From: Akebia trifoliata
Taxonomy: Eukaryota > Streptophyta > Magnoliopsida > Ranunculales > Lardizabalaceae
DNA: 64,000 bases
Assembly (NCBI GenBank): GCA_017979445.1
Contig: CM030718.1
Span: 16,036,760 to 16,100,759, forward strand
Direction: 5' to 3'
The position numbers were made by a program, and so were the translations under genes. How positions within the stretch are numbered: the first letter of the stretch is position 1; each line of letters begins with the position of its first letter. This document shows positions 43,261-55,202 of this stretch, in pieces. The notes beneath the pieces are model-generated. The model searched no databases and was not told the DNA's origin. It saw only the letters and a program-made list of their open reading frames with translations.

Positions 43261-43970
43261 GAAAACATAAAGTTTGAATAAGTCCTATATCTTTTCTCAT
43301 TGGTCAAAATAGTAGTTTTGAAAACGTTTGAATTTTTGTAACATATCTTTGTTGAATAATTATTATAGATTCAGAATATGAAAACTTTTTGAAAAACCCC
43401 CTTGGAACTTTCGATGATTTATGTGTTTTTGCAAACTATTGAGGATATAGATATCAATATTTCTTAAGCTGCTTTAGAGTCATCCCCAATGCCCCAGTAT
43501 TGGGTAAATATCGATTGAGTGTGGGTCTTGAGATTTCAAGAAAAATTTTCGTCGTTCACAGTTTATACTCATACGAGTTAGGAGTTTTTTTTGTCCTATA
43601 TTACCCCTGGTGCCAATTATGATTTTCACCAAACCCATTTTTATATTTTTTACTCATCAACACCCTTTTGGGTTTTCATTATGCTAGTGGTTTTGATCTT
43701 ACCATAGTCTGATTCTTTTACTCACGTTGTCCTTTCAAGTTTTTACTGTGTCCCTTTAGATTATGCTTAGCTTTTCTTCGGATTTTTACATTACAATTTT
43801 TATTTGGAGTCTCTATGTTCTTGTGGCTTACTGATTTAAGTTGAGCTATGAGATCAATGACTCTAATCTTGTATTGACACTCTTTCTTAAGTAATCAAAC
43901 TAGATTCTCCTCTCGAGTCTACTGACAACTTCTCGTGGTTTGGTAAGTCAAATTTGAAATTACGGGCTTT
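43261..43970 (-). other. 3' UTR segment of element B, shared with element C
   Basis: Non-coding. 43500-43900 is homologous to 53830-54250 (for example TTTTCATTATGCTAGTGGTT against TTTTCATCATGTCAATAGTT), which shows that B and C are copies of one family. Confidence 0.6.
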
Positions 43971-45540
43971 GAACCATGTCTAAACCTATAGGGGGTAAAT
44001 ATGTTCATTAAAAATTTAGTCTACGAATCACCCCACGAAGTTACAAGTGTCTCGAATATACTAAAATGAATACAACTTAGAAATGTATAAGAATAAATTC
44101 TTTTAAGTTAAAACATACACCATACAATCATAAGGTAGGCATTTTATCAAGTATTTGATAAGCATGTCATTGCATTCATATAAATTCAAGCTTAGGGCAT
44201 AATCATAAAGAAGACACAAGATTTATAGTGGTTCGACAACTTACCTACATCTACTACCAAATACCCTACTCTCAGGTTTTGGGTTCCACTATCAAAATGG
44301 AGGTTTATGGTTCACCTCGAAACCTTACACATAATTTTTTTCAAGTTTAGGATAAATTCTAAACCTTAAGATCGAGAGCATGACTTTCTCTCTAAATGAA
44401 AATTTTCTATTGGTAGAATCTCCAAACCGATTTGTTCAAATAAGGTACCACTTCATTCAAACTCTAACTTTTGTTATTTGAAAAACTTAGAACCTAGTTC
44501 TCTTGAGTGGGGTCCTCAATTCTTCTCAAGAGCTTGGTTTTAGGATGAAACCAAAAAAATTACTTTTTATTAAAGAAAAAGAAATCTAACAAAAGAAATA
44601 CTTACAAGGACTCGACTAAATGGATCTATTTACCACGGTGTAGCTTTGAGTTCTTCATGTCTTTGAGAAAGACATCTTCATCTTGATGTACTCCTTACTT
44701 CAAATAGATGCTTCAAGCTTCTTTAGATTCATCAATGTGTGTACAAGCAAGGGAGATGGAAGAAGAAGTTCAGTTAAAGGAAGGGTTTAGGTTGAGAGGA
44801 TCTTCAACTAGATTTGAGGAACTGGCTAGAGAGAAGGATTATAAGTATGTAGAAATGAAGGATTTACTTCTCTCAAGCTTCAACCCCTCAAAGAAATGAG
44901 GTGGAGTTGTTATATATGAAAGGGAGGCAAATTCGTGGCTCAACAGTAAAAAAATATGACCTCTTGAGTGCTTGCTAGCTGTGGCACCGTCAACTACAAC
45001 TGAGGCACATCAATAGATTACCAAAATGCCCATCTAGAGTGTTTTAACTATCACTTTCAAATGATAGCTCCATTTTACATGCCATTTAAAAAATGATAGA
45101 TATTACTATTTAGAATATCCCCAAACTACTATCATGATAAAATTAGGTGAAATGATCAAAATACCCTTTTTGCATTTTTGGGTCAAATTGAGCTTTTGGG
45201 AAGGTCGGTGTCGAAACGGTTCGAAGGTATACTAGATATTACTTATATAATCCCACCTATAAAGCACCATGGATATAAAATGGGTTTATGGTGGTCAAAT
45301 CTCTAATGTCCCCTCTTTGACCATTTTCGATTCTCGAAAAGTCTAATGAGAGAACGAGTCGAAGAACGAATTTTCCTAATCACTACAGGTCGACCTATCA
45401 CACATCTATATGTTAGGAAAAGGTCTTGGGTGGTCTTATTATCTTTTGGGCTTCAAGTACACACATTAGAGGTTTTCATCGATGCACGTGTGATTGAGTA
45501 GGTTTATTGGAATCTTCATCTATTTTTAATGGTAAATCAA
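43971..45540. mobile_element. Probable insertion in B's 3' UTR, family not identified
   Basis: This 1.5-kb block interrupts the B/C homology: similar CTCTCGAGTCTWCYRAYGAC sequence lies on both sides (about 43915 and 45660). It includes AAGACACAAGATTTATAGTG followed by GTTCG (44205-44236), a phrase found in many plant LTRs, and a 63-codon plus frame at 44708-44899 with no known motif. LTR ends were not located, so a solo LTR is only a guess. Confidence 0.3.
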
Positions 45541-46100
45541 TCCGACACTCAACATATGTCTTGTAATTGAAAAACTATGAAATTAAAAAAGTTGAGCCAT
45601 AAGATTAGCAACTCTGTACTTTAAGATACTATTTTTTTCGAATATCCGATCTGGATTTCCCTCTCGAGTCTTCCAATGACTAATAAAACTTGAGGTCCGG
45701 ATCAAATTACAAGATTGTTGGTTGCCTTCATGTAGTGTTGCTATCGTCATTATGATGCCTTAAACCATTTCCTGATCTGAAATGACTTTTGCTGGGATAT
45801 GGGCTTAGGTTAATGGTATAGAAAAATACAAAAATGTTAAGGTCTGGGTTTGTCTAAAGTGGGCTAGACATGGGATTTGTCTATTTTTATTTTGAAAAGG
45901 TGATCTATGTTTCCTCCCAATATCTCTCAAATTTATTTAGGTTGGAGATTTGGATCAAGTTTAAGATTAGATGTCCAAGTTTGTGATTTTTTTGTATTTT
46001 TAACCGTTCACAATTTATCCTCATACGGGCTAAGAGTTTTTTTATTGTGGTGATTTGCCTTGGATATTATGCTAGGAAATGAATGTGATTGCTTAATTGG
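45541..46100 (-). other. 3' UTR of element B, right part
   Basis: Non-coding. It carries the CGTTCACAATTTATCCTCAT phrase (about 46007-46026) also found in C at about 54761-54780. Confidence 0.5.
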
Positions 46101-48160
46101 TCAGAATTTTCTTTTATTATATTTTTGGATTGGTAGAATGTTTTTCAAGACGAGGTCTCCTAGTGAGAAATTTTCAGGTTTGACCTTCTTGTTGTAAGCA
46201 TGGGCTATTCGTCGTTGGTAGACATGCCTATGACAGATGGTTGCAAGACATTTCTCCTCTATCAAATTTATGTGATCGAACCGAGCTTGAATCAATTGTG
46301 TTTCATCCAACTCTACTTCCTTTAAGATCTGGAGGGAGGGAATATCAACCTCGACAGATAAGACTATTTCCATTCCATATACCAATGAGTATGGCATTGT
46401 TCTAATTAAAGTTTAGAATGAAATCTAATAGGTGTGGAGTGTGAAAGGTAACATGTCGTGCCAATCCTTGTAGGTGATTGCCATTTTCTTCATGATTCTT
46501 TTGATGTTCTTGTTGGTAACTTTTACTGTTATGTTCATCTTGGGTTCATAGGGTATATTGTTGTGATGTGTGATCTATAAGTCTTCGCACATTTGTGCCA
46601 TGTATTTGTTCTTGAGACTTTTGGCATTATCAGTTATTATTCCTCTAGGGAAATCATATCAACAGATAATATTATTTTTAATGAATTTTAACACACAACA
46701 CTTTGTGACATTGGCATAAGAGGCTGCTTCCACCCACTTTGTAAAGTAATCAATAGCGACTAGGATGAAGTGATGTTCATTTGAATCTTTTGGCGAAATC
46801 TGTCCAATGACGTCTATGCCCTAGAGTGAGAAGGGCCAAGGGATAGTCATGCTATGCAATTTTGAAGGTAGATTATCGATTTTATTGGAGTAGATTTAGT
46901 AGAGATAACATTTATGAATGTGCTGATAGTAATCACTTTTCATTGTCATTTAATAATATCCCATTATCATGATTTTCTTTCCAAGCATGTGACCATTCAT
47001 GCAAGGTCCACGGACCCCCATGTACAATCTTGACTGATCATTTAACCTCAATTTTTGTGACGCAACAGAGGACAACTTCGTGATGCAATTTTTTGAACAA
47101 AGTCCCATTATTTCAAAAGAATTGACCTGCCAATCTTTGGATGGTTCTCATTCATTTATTATCACATTTGATGAGAGGGTTCAATTATCTACGTATGCTA
47201 TGATGTCCGAGTACCATGGTTTCTCCTTGAGCTTTGTCACATTCATTGATAAACAATAATTTGATTCATCCTAGAGGCCAATTTTGATAGGATCGATGGC
47301 CAGGTCTTTTGAGATACTAATCATGAAAGCAAGTGTGGTTAGTGCATCTGCAAAATAATTTTTGACTTGAGGCATGTAGGTAAACGAGATCCTTGTAAAG
47401 TTTGAGCTCAACTATTCAAGGTATTCATGGTAAGGGATTAATCTTTGTTCTCAAGTCTTCCATTCCTCAATTGTCTAATAGATCACCAGACTTGAGTCCC
47501 TAAATACATCGATTTCATTCACCTGAAAGTCAATCGTTGCCTTTAGCCCCATGATACTCGTAAGGTTTGATCAAAATTACTTCTATTCTATTTTTCTTCT
47601 AATTTGCAACTTCTTCGAAGTACATCTTCTAACTTTGTTCTTCATCATCATCTTCAACTTCGGTCAGCAAGATGATTTTATTTGGGAAATTTTTCCTTAA
47701 TGGCTCATAATTGGATAATGGGTGTTCTATTAAGTAGTCAACGATAACTTGTCCTTAAATGGCCTTTTGAGTGACATAGGTGATGTAAAACTTAGATAAC
47801 AACAATTGTCATTTTACGGTGTAACCTATTAGCGCTAGCTTCTTAAAGAGATATTTGAGAAGGTCCATTCAAGTAATGAGCATAGTTGAGTAGTTGAAGA
47901 GGTAATGGCGCAGTTGTTGAGATGTCCAGATTAGCACGCAACAAGTTTTTTCGAGCGTCGAGTACTTTACTTTATAATTGGTGAACTTCTTATTGAGATA
48001 ATAAATGGTCTACTTTTTTTGACCTAACTCATTATGTTGCCCCACTATACAGTCCATTGACGTTTCTCATACTAAGATATACATTAGCTGAGGTTGTCCC
48101 AACATATGTAAACCAAGACTGATGGGTGGAGTAGATAATTTTTTTATCTTATCAAAGGCT
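46101..48160 (-). pseudogene. Element B integrase and RNase H (Tat/Ogre-like)
   Basis: Integrase end (frame 46397-46101): MPYSLVYGMEIVLSVEVDIP and RRIAHAYNKKVKPENFSLGD, followed by LVLKNILPIQ. Upstream are eroded catalytic-core codons (about 46500-46830) and a zinc region (about 46880-47060). The RNase H domain (about 47240-47950) is visible only in short frames. The style matches element C codon for codon in many places, so both descend from one Tat/Ogre-like family. Multiple stops make it non-functional. Confidence 0.8.
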
Positions 48161-48162
48161 TC

Positions 48163-49092
48163 TTAGCAATCCTCATTCCATACTTTTGGTACATCTTTTC
48201 TAAGTAACTTAAAGACTGATTCGTAAATAGGTATGAGCTGTACAATGAATTTGCTGATATATTGCATTCTGCTCAGAAATGCTCTAATATCACTTTCTAA
48301 TACATGTACCTTCATTTTGAGAATGTACCTGGTCTTTGCTGGACCTGTCTTGATGCTTCTCTTACTAACGATGAAGCCTAACAATTTTCTTGATGTTGCT
48401 CCGAAGACATATTTTGCCTGGTTGAGCCTTAGATTGTACTTCCTTAGTCAATCAAATAACTTCCTCAAGTTTATCGAATGGTCTTCCTCCAAGCCAGACT
48501 TAGTGATCATGTCATCCATATAAACTTCTATTTTCTTATGGATCATGTCGTGGAATAAGGTTGTCATTGCCTGTTGGTAGGTTACCCCAGAATTCTTGAG
48601 TCCGAATGGAATGACTTTGTAATGAAAAGTGTCACGGTGTATTATGAATGTCATTTAGTCTTGGTCCTCTTTTGTTATTCTTATTTGGTTGTAGCTGGAG
48701 AAATCATCCATGAATGAAAACATGCCATGCCCTACTATGCTATCGACTAGAGCATCGATGTAAAGTAGTGGAAAATCATCTTTAGGACTGGCTTTGTTCA
48801 AATCCCGATAGTCGACCCACATTTGTACTTTTCCATCCTTTGGTACCGAAACAACATTGGCTAGCCATTTGGAGTATGTAGACACTATGAGGAAACCTGC
48901 TTGGAACTATTTCATTACTTCATTTTTAACCTTGAGTGTCCATTCTCGCTTGAGTCTTTTCAATTTTTGCTTGATCGACTTATTCCCAGAAGTCATTAGT
49001 AGCATGTGAACAACAAGGTCTGTGTCTAAGCCGAACATATCTCTATAAGACCAGGCGAAGATGTCTTGATAATCACACATTAGTTCGATCAT
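48163..49092 (-). pseudogene. Element B reverse transcriptase (Tat/Ogre-like)
   Basis: Four adjacent frames cover RT. They are 49092-48907 (connection, DYQDIFAWSYRDMFGLD), 48885-48655 (VVSVPKDGKVQMWVDYRDLN and MFSFMDDFSSYNQIRI, the first catalytic Asp), 48654-48448 (HYKVIPFGLKNSGVTYQQAM and EVYMDDMITKSG), and 48384-48163 (LGFIVSKRSIKTGP and the thumb). The YMDD box at 48511-48522 is intact, but stops separate the frames. Confidence 0.85.
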
Positions 49093-50780
49093 TTCTTCTT
49101 TTTGTTAAGGTGTTACTAAGGATCTGATTTTTACAACTCATAAGTCATCTTCAGTGCCAAGATTAATCGAGTTTGTATCTTTAATATTTTGTTGAACACC
49201 TTTTTCATGACATTCTAGAAGGTCCTTGATTTCTTTGGGAGGGTACTCTACTTAGTTCTTTGACTCTTCTTCGATTCTCATGATATCGAAGTTGAGTTTG
49301 AGATCAAAGTCATACTCATCCCTTTCACATTCCATTTTATCCAATGGTTTATTCTATTGAGACAAATCCCTTAAATCCTAAAAAATCTTCTTTTGATTTT
49401 TGAAAAATATTTATTTTTTTAGATTTTGAAGGCTTTTTGATTTTTTTGAATTTTTGATGTTATTTTTTAGACATCTAAAATAAGAAAAGTAATCATGCAA
49501 ATTCAATATTAAAGATAGGGAGCCCTCAAAATAATTTTTCCCCTAGGACAAGGGCTCATTATAATGCTTGGGCGAATTAGATTGCCTAATGAAATTTTTT
49601 TGGAGGTTTCAATAGCCTCAAAGGTGATAGGGAATTCCTCGTAATTGTTCAGAATCTCTCTTTCCTTTATGGGGTAGATGAGGTGATAAAGTGGTTCTTC
49701 TGATGATTTTAAGATGACTATCACATCCAATTGATAATTTTCAGGGCCGAGCTTAACTCCCCCTAAGTTGGGTGGAACGATGATTGATGCTTAGTCAATG
49801 CTGATAATACATGGTGAATCATTTTTTTTCTTATGGAAACATTCACTTTCGTGGGCTCTCTTGTTGTCTCTTATAAATTCTCATTGAAATCCTCGTTGAA
49901 TAGAATATCAACATCGTCCATGTAGGAAGGCTGGGGTTCAACAATCGAGTATTTCTGTATGCATTTTGGTTTGAGACCTATAGTCATTGGTTTTCCTGTT
50001 GGTTTTGGTGGCGATTGCTGGGATAGACTGTTAGGTCTAGCTTACGACCTTGGGAATCTCACGCTAATATGAGAGACCTTGCCTAGGTTCCAAACATTTG
50101 GCTCATAGTTCTATATTCTTACTAATCAAAGTTTCGTTTTCTTCTAATTTATGTTAGCAATATCCTTCTGTGTGGGCCTGAAACCAAAATTGAAGTAAAG
50201 GGTGTGCTTACTTGCAATGATCGGGGTGGTTCTGCCCTTTCTTCATAGACCTAAATCATATTTGGGTCGGTAGCCAGCTTCCTCTATTATCCGCCTAATC
50301 ATCAGGTTTGCCTTCGACAATTCTACTTTTATTTTTTCTTTTCTTTTGTTGACCAAGTACAATAATAAAGTGTTAAAAGTGATATATTGCCTTGTCTTTA
50401 GTCATTTCCACATCTATGAATGGTACGTCTGGGGTTCAGCCAAATGGGATGTGATTCTTTGTTATAATTTATATCATCTTTTTTCCCATTATAAATTTAA
50501 CCCTCTGGTGTAAAGAAGACGGTATTACCCCTGTAATATGAATCCATGGCCTCCTTAACAGAAGATTGAACATTGCTGGTATGTCCATGACCTCAAAGGT
50601 AACTTCAAAAGTGTAGGGGCTGATAGTGACTAGCAAGTCAGGTTCTTCGAGAGAGTCATTTTTTGAATTGTCAAAGTCTTGGACAACCTTGGTATTAGGC
50701 TTGATGTGGGACTAGTCTGCATTCAACTTGTGGAAAGTCTTGTTTGGTCGAGGTCAAGCCTACTTATTTGTTCGCATCTC
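49093..50780 (-). pseudogene. Element B protease tail and protease-RT linker
   Basis: Minus-strand codons at about 50720-50430 read PYTFEVTFEVMDIPAMFNLL and RRPWIHITGVIPSSLHQRVK, the second half of a Tat-type aspartic protease domain. The active-site DNGS part is not found because homology ends at about 50780. The linker 49500-50300 is Pro/Glu-rich and broken. Gag and leader of B are missing. Confidence 0.65.
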
Positions 50781-52600
50781 ACTTTAGTGAACTCAAATTG
50801 AATCTATTAAAATACAAAGTTGATTCCCCCAAGTTTTGGGTTTGACAAGGATTAGACCTAAAATTCTAGGCTTTTTGGCTTGATGTATAACTCTCGAAGC
50901 TTTCGAAAAAAAACAAGTTTTTGTGGTATGATACAGGACTCTTGAAACTGTTTGATAAAAAAAATGATTTGAAAGTAAGAATTTCAATCTGTGTTCACTT
51001 CAATAAAAGTTGACTTTGCATTTAGGCTTGATTTAGGTATTTTTCGATGATTACATGTTCACAAATGAGCTATAAATTAAGAAGAATTTTACTCTTGAAA
51101 GGGTGGTTTGGATTTGAACTCACATTCTTTTGGGGACCTGAAGCTCTTACCATGATACCACATCTTTGGTGGGCTTGAGTTTAAGTGCCCATCCTTGAGA
51201 GTCCTCAAGCTCGTACCATTGCACCACACCTTTGATGGGCTTAGGCTTAGGCTGACACACCTTAGGGATCTCAAATTCTTACCATTGCACCACACCTTTG
51301 GTGGACTTAGGTTTAAGCGCACGTCCCTTAGGGACCTCAAGCTCTTACCATTGCACCACACCTTTGGTGGGCTCGAGTTTGAACACACGTCCCTTGGGGA
51401 CCTCAAGCTTTTACAATTGCACCACACCATTGGGAGGCATGATAATGCTTGATTTATCTTCGAGAATTCATCTCTTTGGATTCTGTTGTTCTTTTGCCCT
51501 ATGTGTGCCTCGACACATATTTTCTTGATACTTTTCTTTTTTCTTGAATTGCATGTGCCTACGTCAAACCAAGAAAACTTTTTTTTATTCATGACTTTTT
51601 TTATTATTTTTTTATTTTTGAAATTTTCCTAATTTTTTGAATTTTTTATTATGTTTTCTCTTGGCTATGAGTGAGGTACGACTAGGCAAAAAATTTAACC
51701 AGGCACTGGGTCATCCCCATACTAAAACTTTGCAATTTTTATTTTCATTTTTTATTTTTAAAATCGAACTTCACCGTTATTTGTTCATAAACCAAACTTC
51801 TTTTGTTCCTTGGCTTGTCCGGACCTCGACCTATAGATTTTTGAATCTTTGCTTCCAAGCTTGATCTACAGTGTGAATTCAATTTGTTGTGAGACGCCTT
51901 GGTTCAATTTTGTTTGCCACGTCCGATTCGTGACGATTTGAAGATTTACAACCCATGATGACCAAGTTGATCCTTACAAGGTTCGTCGGAATCTTCAAAT
52001 TTCTTCAATTTGTCATTTAACTCCTTGAATCCATGAGATTGGAGATGAATTCATCAATTTTCACCTGTCTTGGCTTTTGGATGTATGTTTCCATAGATGC
52101 TTATTTTCTGTATAATTGACAAGTTGGGTCCAAAATGTGAAAGGGGGAACTCCCTGGGGATTTTATAAGAAAAATTGATAAATTAATCAAAATTGAAATG
52201 AGGTGTTCTCGAAGAAGTATTCTGGTCTGAAGGTGACCTGAGGCCAAGTCAATCAAGGCTGGCTGAGGGTCAAGTTTGTTCTGGTAAATTTTTGCCTTGG
52301 CTGAAGGTTTGATTTGACTAGGCAAAAGTTTGTACTAGTCTGAAGGTGAACCATGAACTAAAACTCTATGTGGCTTTAAGACTTGAAAAGTCAGTTTTTG
52401 AATATAAAAACTACGATTTGCTTTGAAAATATTACGACCATGGAAACCCCAAATGTTCACGAACAAGTGATAATGAGATTGTCAAATGATCCAATACTTC
52501 GGGGTGTGTACCCCTTTTGTAAGTGAAAATATAAACATACTTATTTTGTAAATTTCAAAATTTTTAGGGATTTTTGGTTACAAACGTTATTTTAATTATT
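50781..52600. other. Unassigned region between elements B and C
   Basis: No gag, pol or LTR pair was recognised. It contains the 66-bp array (51103-51430), a T-rich tract at 51570-51660 and otherwise AT-rich DNA. C's 3' LTR would be expected near its right end but no TG...CA boundary with a PPT could be confirmed. Confidence 0.35.
51103..51430. repeat. 66-bp tandem repeat, five units, open on both strands
   Basis: TTTGGTGGGCTTGAGTTTAA-type units start at 51165, 51231, 51297 and 51363 with an exact 66-base period, plus a partial unit before. Because 66 is divisible by three, both strands carry open frames through the array: minus 51592-51089 with repeated VWCNGKSLRSLRDV-like 22-mers, and plus 51195-51452 with LLPLHHTFGGL-like 22-mers. 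Nothing identifies either as a real protein. Confidence 0.85.
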
Positions 52601-53520
52601 ATTTGATTACTTCCTTATTCGAATGTAGTTTTAGCTTTTTTGATCATCTCTTCTTTGTTGAAGCAATTGAGTGTCTTTTCTCTTATAGCGTTGATTTAGT
52701 TTTCTTGATGTCGATGAGAGAGTGTCTACTCTTTATGATTGAGAAGGAAAACTAGTATGCTTATCTTCAATCTATCGATGAGAGCATGATTAAATGGGTA
52801 GGCTGTTTTCAACATTTTGCTCAACCTTCTCTATCTTTTAGTTATTGTTACTTCTTAGTCTTGATTGGCTTGTCGGGGTTTACTCATTATTTTCTGTTCC
52901 AAGTCCTCTGTTAGTATGCTCACATTTAGGGAGTCTATTGCCCTAAGGACTTTAGTGACTTGATCGAAGATTTTGACTCTTCAAATGCCCGTTTACGAGA
53001 TTGGCTTTAGTAAAATGTGGAGATTCTTTATATTCTTATCTTTTCTTTTCATGATTTTGTTCGGTACCAATCCTGGCTTAGAGATTTTATGGGTCGTCGT
53101 CCTCTTCCTACCCCTGATCCCTGCCATGGTTTATGTGTTGCTCACATCCATGACTACCATGATTAGATTAAGGAGCTTCTCGAGTAAATCATCATCGTAT
53201 TGAGCATATCTGGGTACAATCTAATATTAATTTCTTGAGTATCGCTTTAAGTGATAGCAAAACTCTAAGACGAAGTGATACTGAGAGGTACCAGGCTGAG
53301 ATTGATGATCTCAGGATAAGGCTGAGCTCCAATACTTGCGTTGACAACATGGCATCATCTCTGGTGAGTCAAGACCCTTCCGATGCCGATAGAGTGATCG
53401 TTGATTTGGCGGTTCGAGTCCATGACTTAAAACTTCACCTAGATTGTTTTTTTATGTTTCTCATAGCTAGACGAAATTTTCCTATATTTCTTGCATACTT
53501 GAATAAAATGATATAAAATT
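52601..53520 (+). pseudogene. Antisense coiled-coil ORF remnant of Tat-like element C
   Basis: Plus-strand blocks: DFSDLIEDFDSSNARLRDWL (about 52941-53000), then the open frame 53235-53516 with RSDTERYQAEIDDLRIRLSS and DADRVIVDLAVRVHDLKLHL. The second part has regular Leu/Ile/Val spacing typical of a coiled coil and matches the B remnant at 43050-43136. Like the aORF of element A it lies past the 3' end of pol on the opposite strand. Stops separate the blocks. No family name can be given. Confidence 0.45.
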
Positions 53521-54860
53521 ATGCAATACATGGGAAAATAATTTTTTGGTATTATTGACTTTAGATATATCTACCTTTTGTTTTGAAAACTGTTATTTTA
53601 ATACAAATTCTAGATTTTTCCTCATAGGCCGAAAATATAAACTTTTGATGTTTTAATATTTTTTTTTTGGTTTTTTATATTTGTAAAATAAATTTGAAAG
53701 AAAACATGTAAGTTATTTTTGTTTACAAAGTTATTCAAGACAGGCAAGGTTAGGACATAAGTAGGTCAGGCCCAAATACCTTGGAGTCATTGAGGTAAAA
53801 TGGTGAAATAGATTATGTGGATCCATTCTCAACTTCTCCTAGACCTTTAGACTCATCCCCAATGTAGAAAATGTTTGTCTTTGGGAATTTGAGGAGTTGA
53901 GGTGAAAGGTGTACATGAAGAGGTGTGTTTGGGTTGGTTGGAAGTATCTAAAAAAAACTCTTGGCGAATTTTTCTATTTTTTCTATTTTTCTTACCAATG
54001 TTATCAGTAGTGCCTGTTAAGATTTTTATCAAGTGTGATTTTTTACCCTTTTTGCACATCAATGCTTTTTTTGGGGTTTTCATCATGTCAATAGTTTTGA
54101 TTTTGCCACAACTGATATTTTTACTCACAGTGCCATTTTGGATTTTCACTATGCTACATTTATGAACATTACAAATTAAAATGGATTCAAAGACTTGAGC
54201 CCATACGAATTCCTAGTGACTCTAGTGGTCTGGTTATTCGAGTTGAGCTAGTAGATTAGAGTATTTACATTGCAGCTACTTCTCTAATGATACAATATTT
54301 TTTTCATTTAGGTAGTTGCATTTACTTTCGCATATCCAATCTGATCTTCCTTCTTGTGCCTTCCAGCGACTCTTGTGACTTGGGTTCGAGATGTAAACAC
54401 AAGATCAATGTGCTCATATCTACTTCTTTTGTTATTTCCAAGATGTTATCTGAATTCCATCATCAACAACTAGCTGACTTTAGGATCTTACCTTTGAACC
54501 TATACCTGATTGGAGAGGTTTTTTTTTAGGTTGTAATATAGGTTATGGCTGTGGTTGAAGAAAGAAATGATAAAATGCTCAAAAGAAAATAAATGTACTA
54601 GGTAAGAATTGAGGGTGCCCTTATTGTTTTCCTAAAACTACCTTTTTTGTTAGAACTCTCAATGATGTTATCCTTTCGACTTTCTCTTGGCCTACGAGAT
54701 GCGAGTTGAGCCCAAGATTGAAAATTCTATTATTGATTTATTTTTTATTTTTTATTTTTAGTCGTTCACAATTTATCATCATTTAGGCCAAGAGTTATCT
54801 AAATTTTTTCTTTTATATTTCTTTTGATTTGATTTTTTTATTCATTTTTTTGTTTTTCTT
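53521..54860 (-). other. 3' UTR of element C
   Basis: Non-coding; 53830-54250 is homologous to the B segment at 43500-43900. The frames on either strand here are short and lack motifs. Confidence 0.55.
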
Positions 54861-54867
54861 TTATTGA

Positions 54868-55165
54868 AAATACCTAGATATTCTCCCAAATTGCCCAATG
54901 TATTCTCTGATTTTCCCCAGCATACTCATTGGCTTGCCTTAGTTCCGGGTAGTCAAAGAAACGAATAGGCTCTAAGGGGTTTAATTAAGGGATCTTTTTC
55001 TTTTAATCTCATTTTTTTGAAATACCTAGCTATTCCCCAAAATTGCTAAGTATATGCTCTGGATTGCCCCAACATACTCACTGGTTACCCCAATTCTAGG
55101 TGGTCAAAGAAATGATCAGGCTCAAAAGGGTTTGACTAAGGAAACTTTTGGTAAAATGATGAGAA
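54868..55165. repeat. 152-bp tandem duplication in C's 3' UTR
   Basis: AAATACCTAG starts at 54868 and again at 55020. Both units share TGCCC-AA-ATACTCA-TGG and GGTAGTCAAAGAAA/GGTGGTCAAAGAAA blocks, with moderate divergence. Confidence 0.8.
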
Positions 55166-55202
55166 ATGAAAAATGGTTTCTCTTCCTTTCAATTATTGGA
55201 TC

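Noticed and set aside
54287..54529. 80-codon plus frame and neighbouring short frames in C's 3' UTR
   Set aside because: The homologous region of element B has no matching frame, so it is unlikely to be coding.
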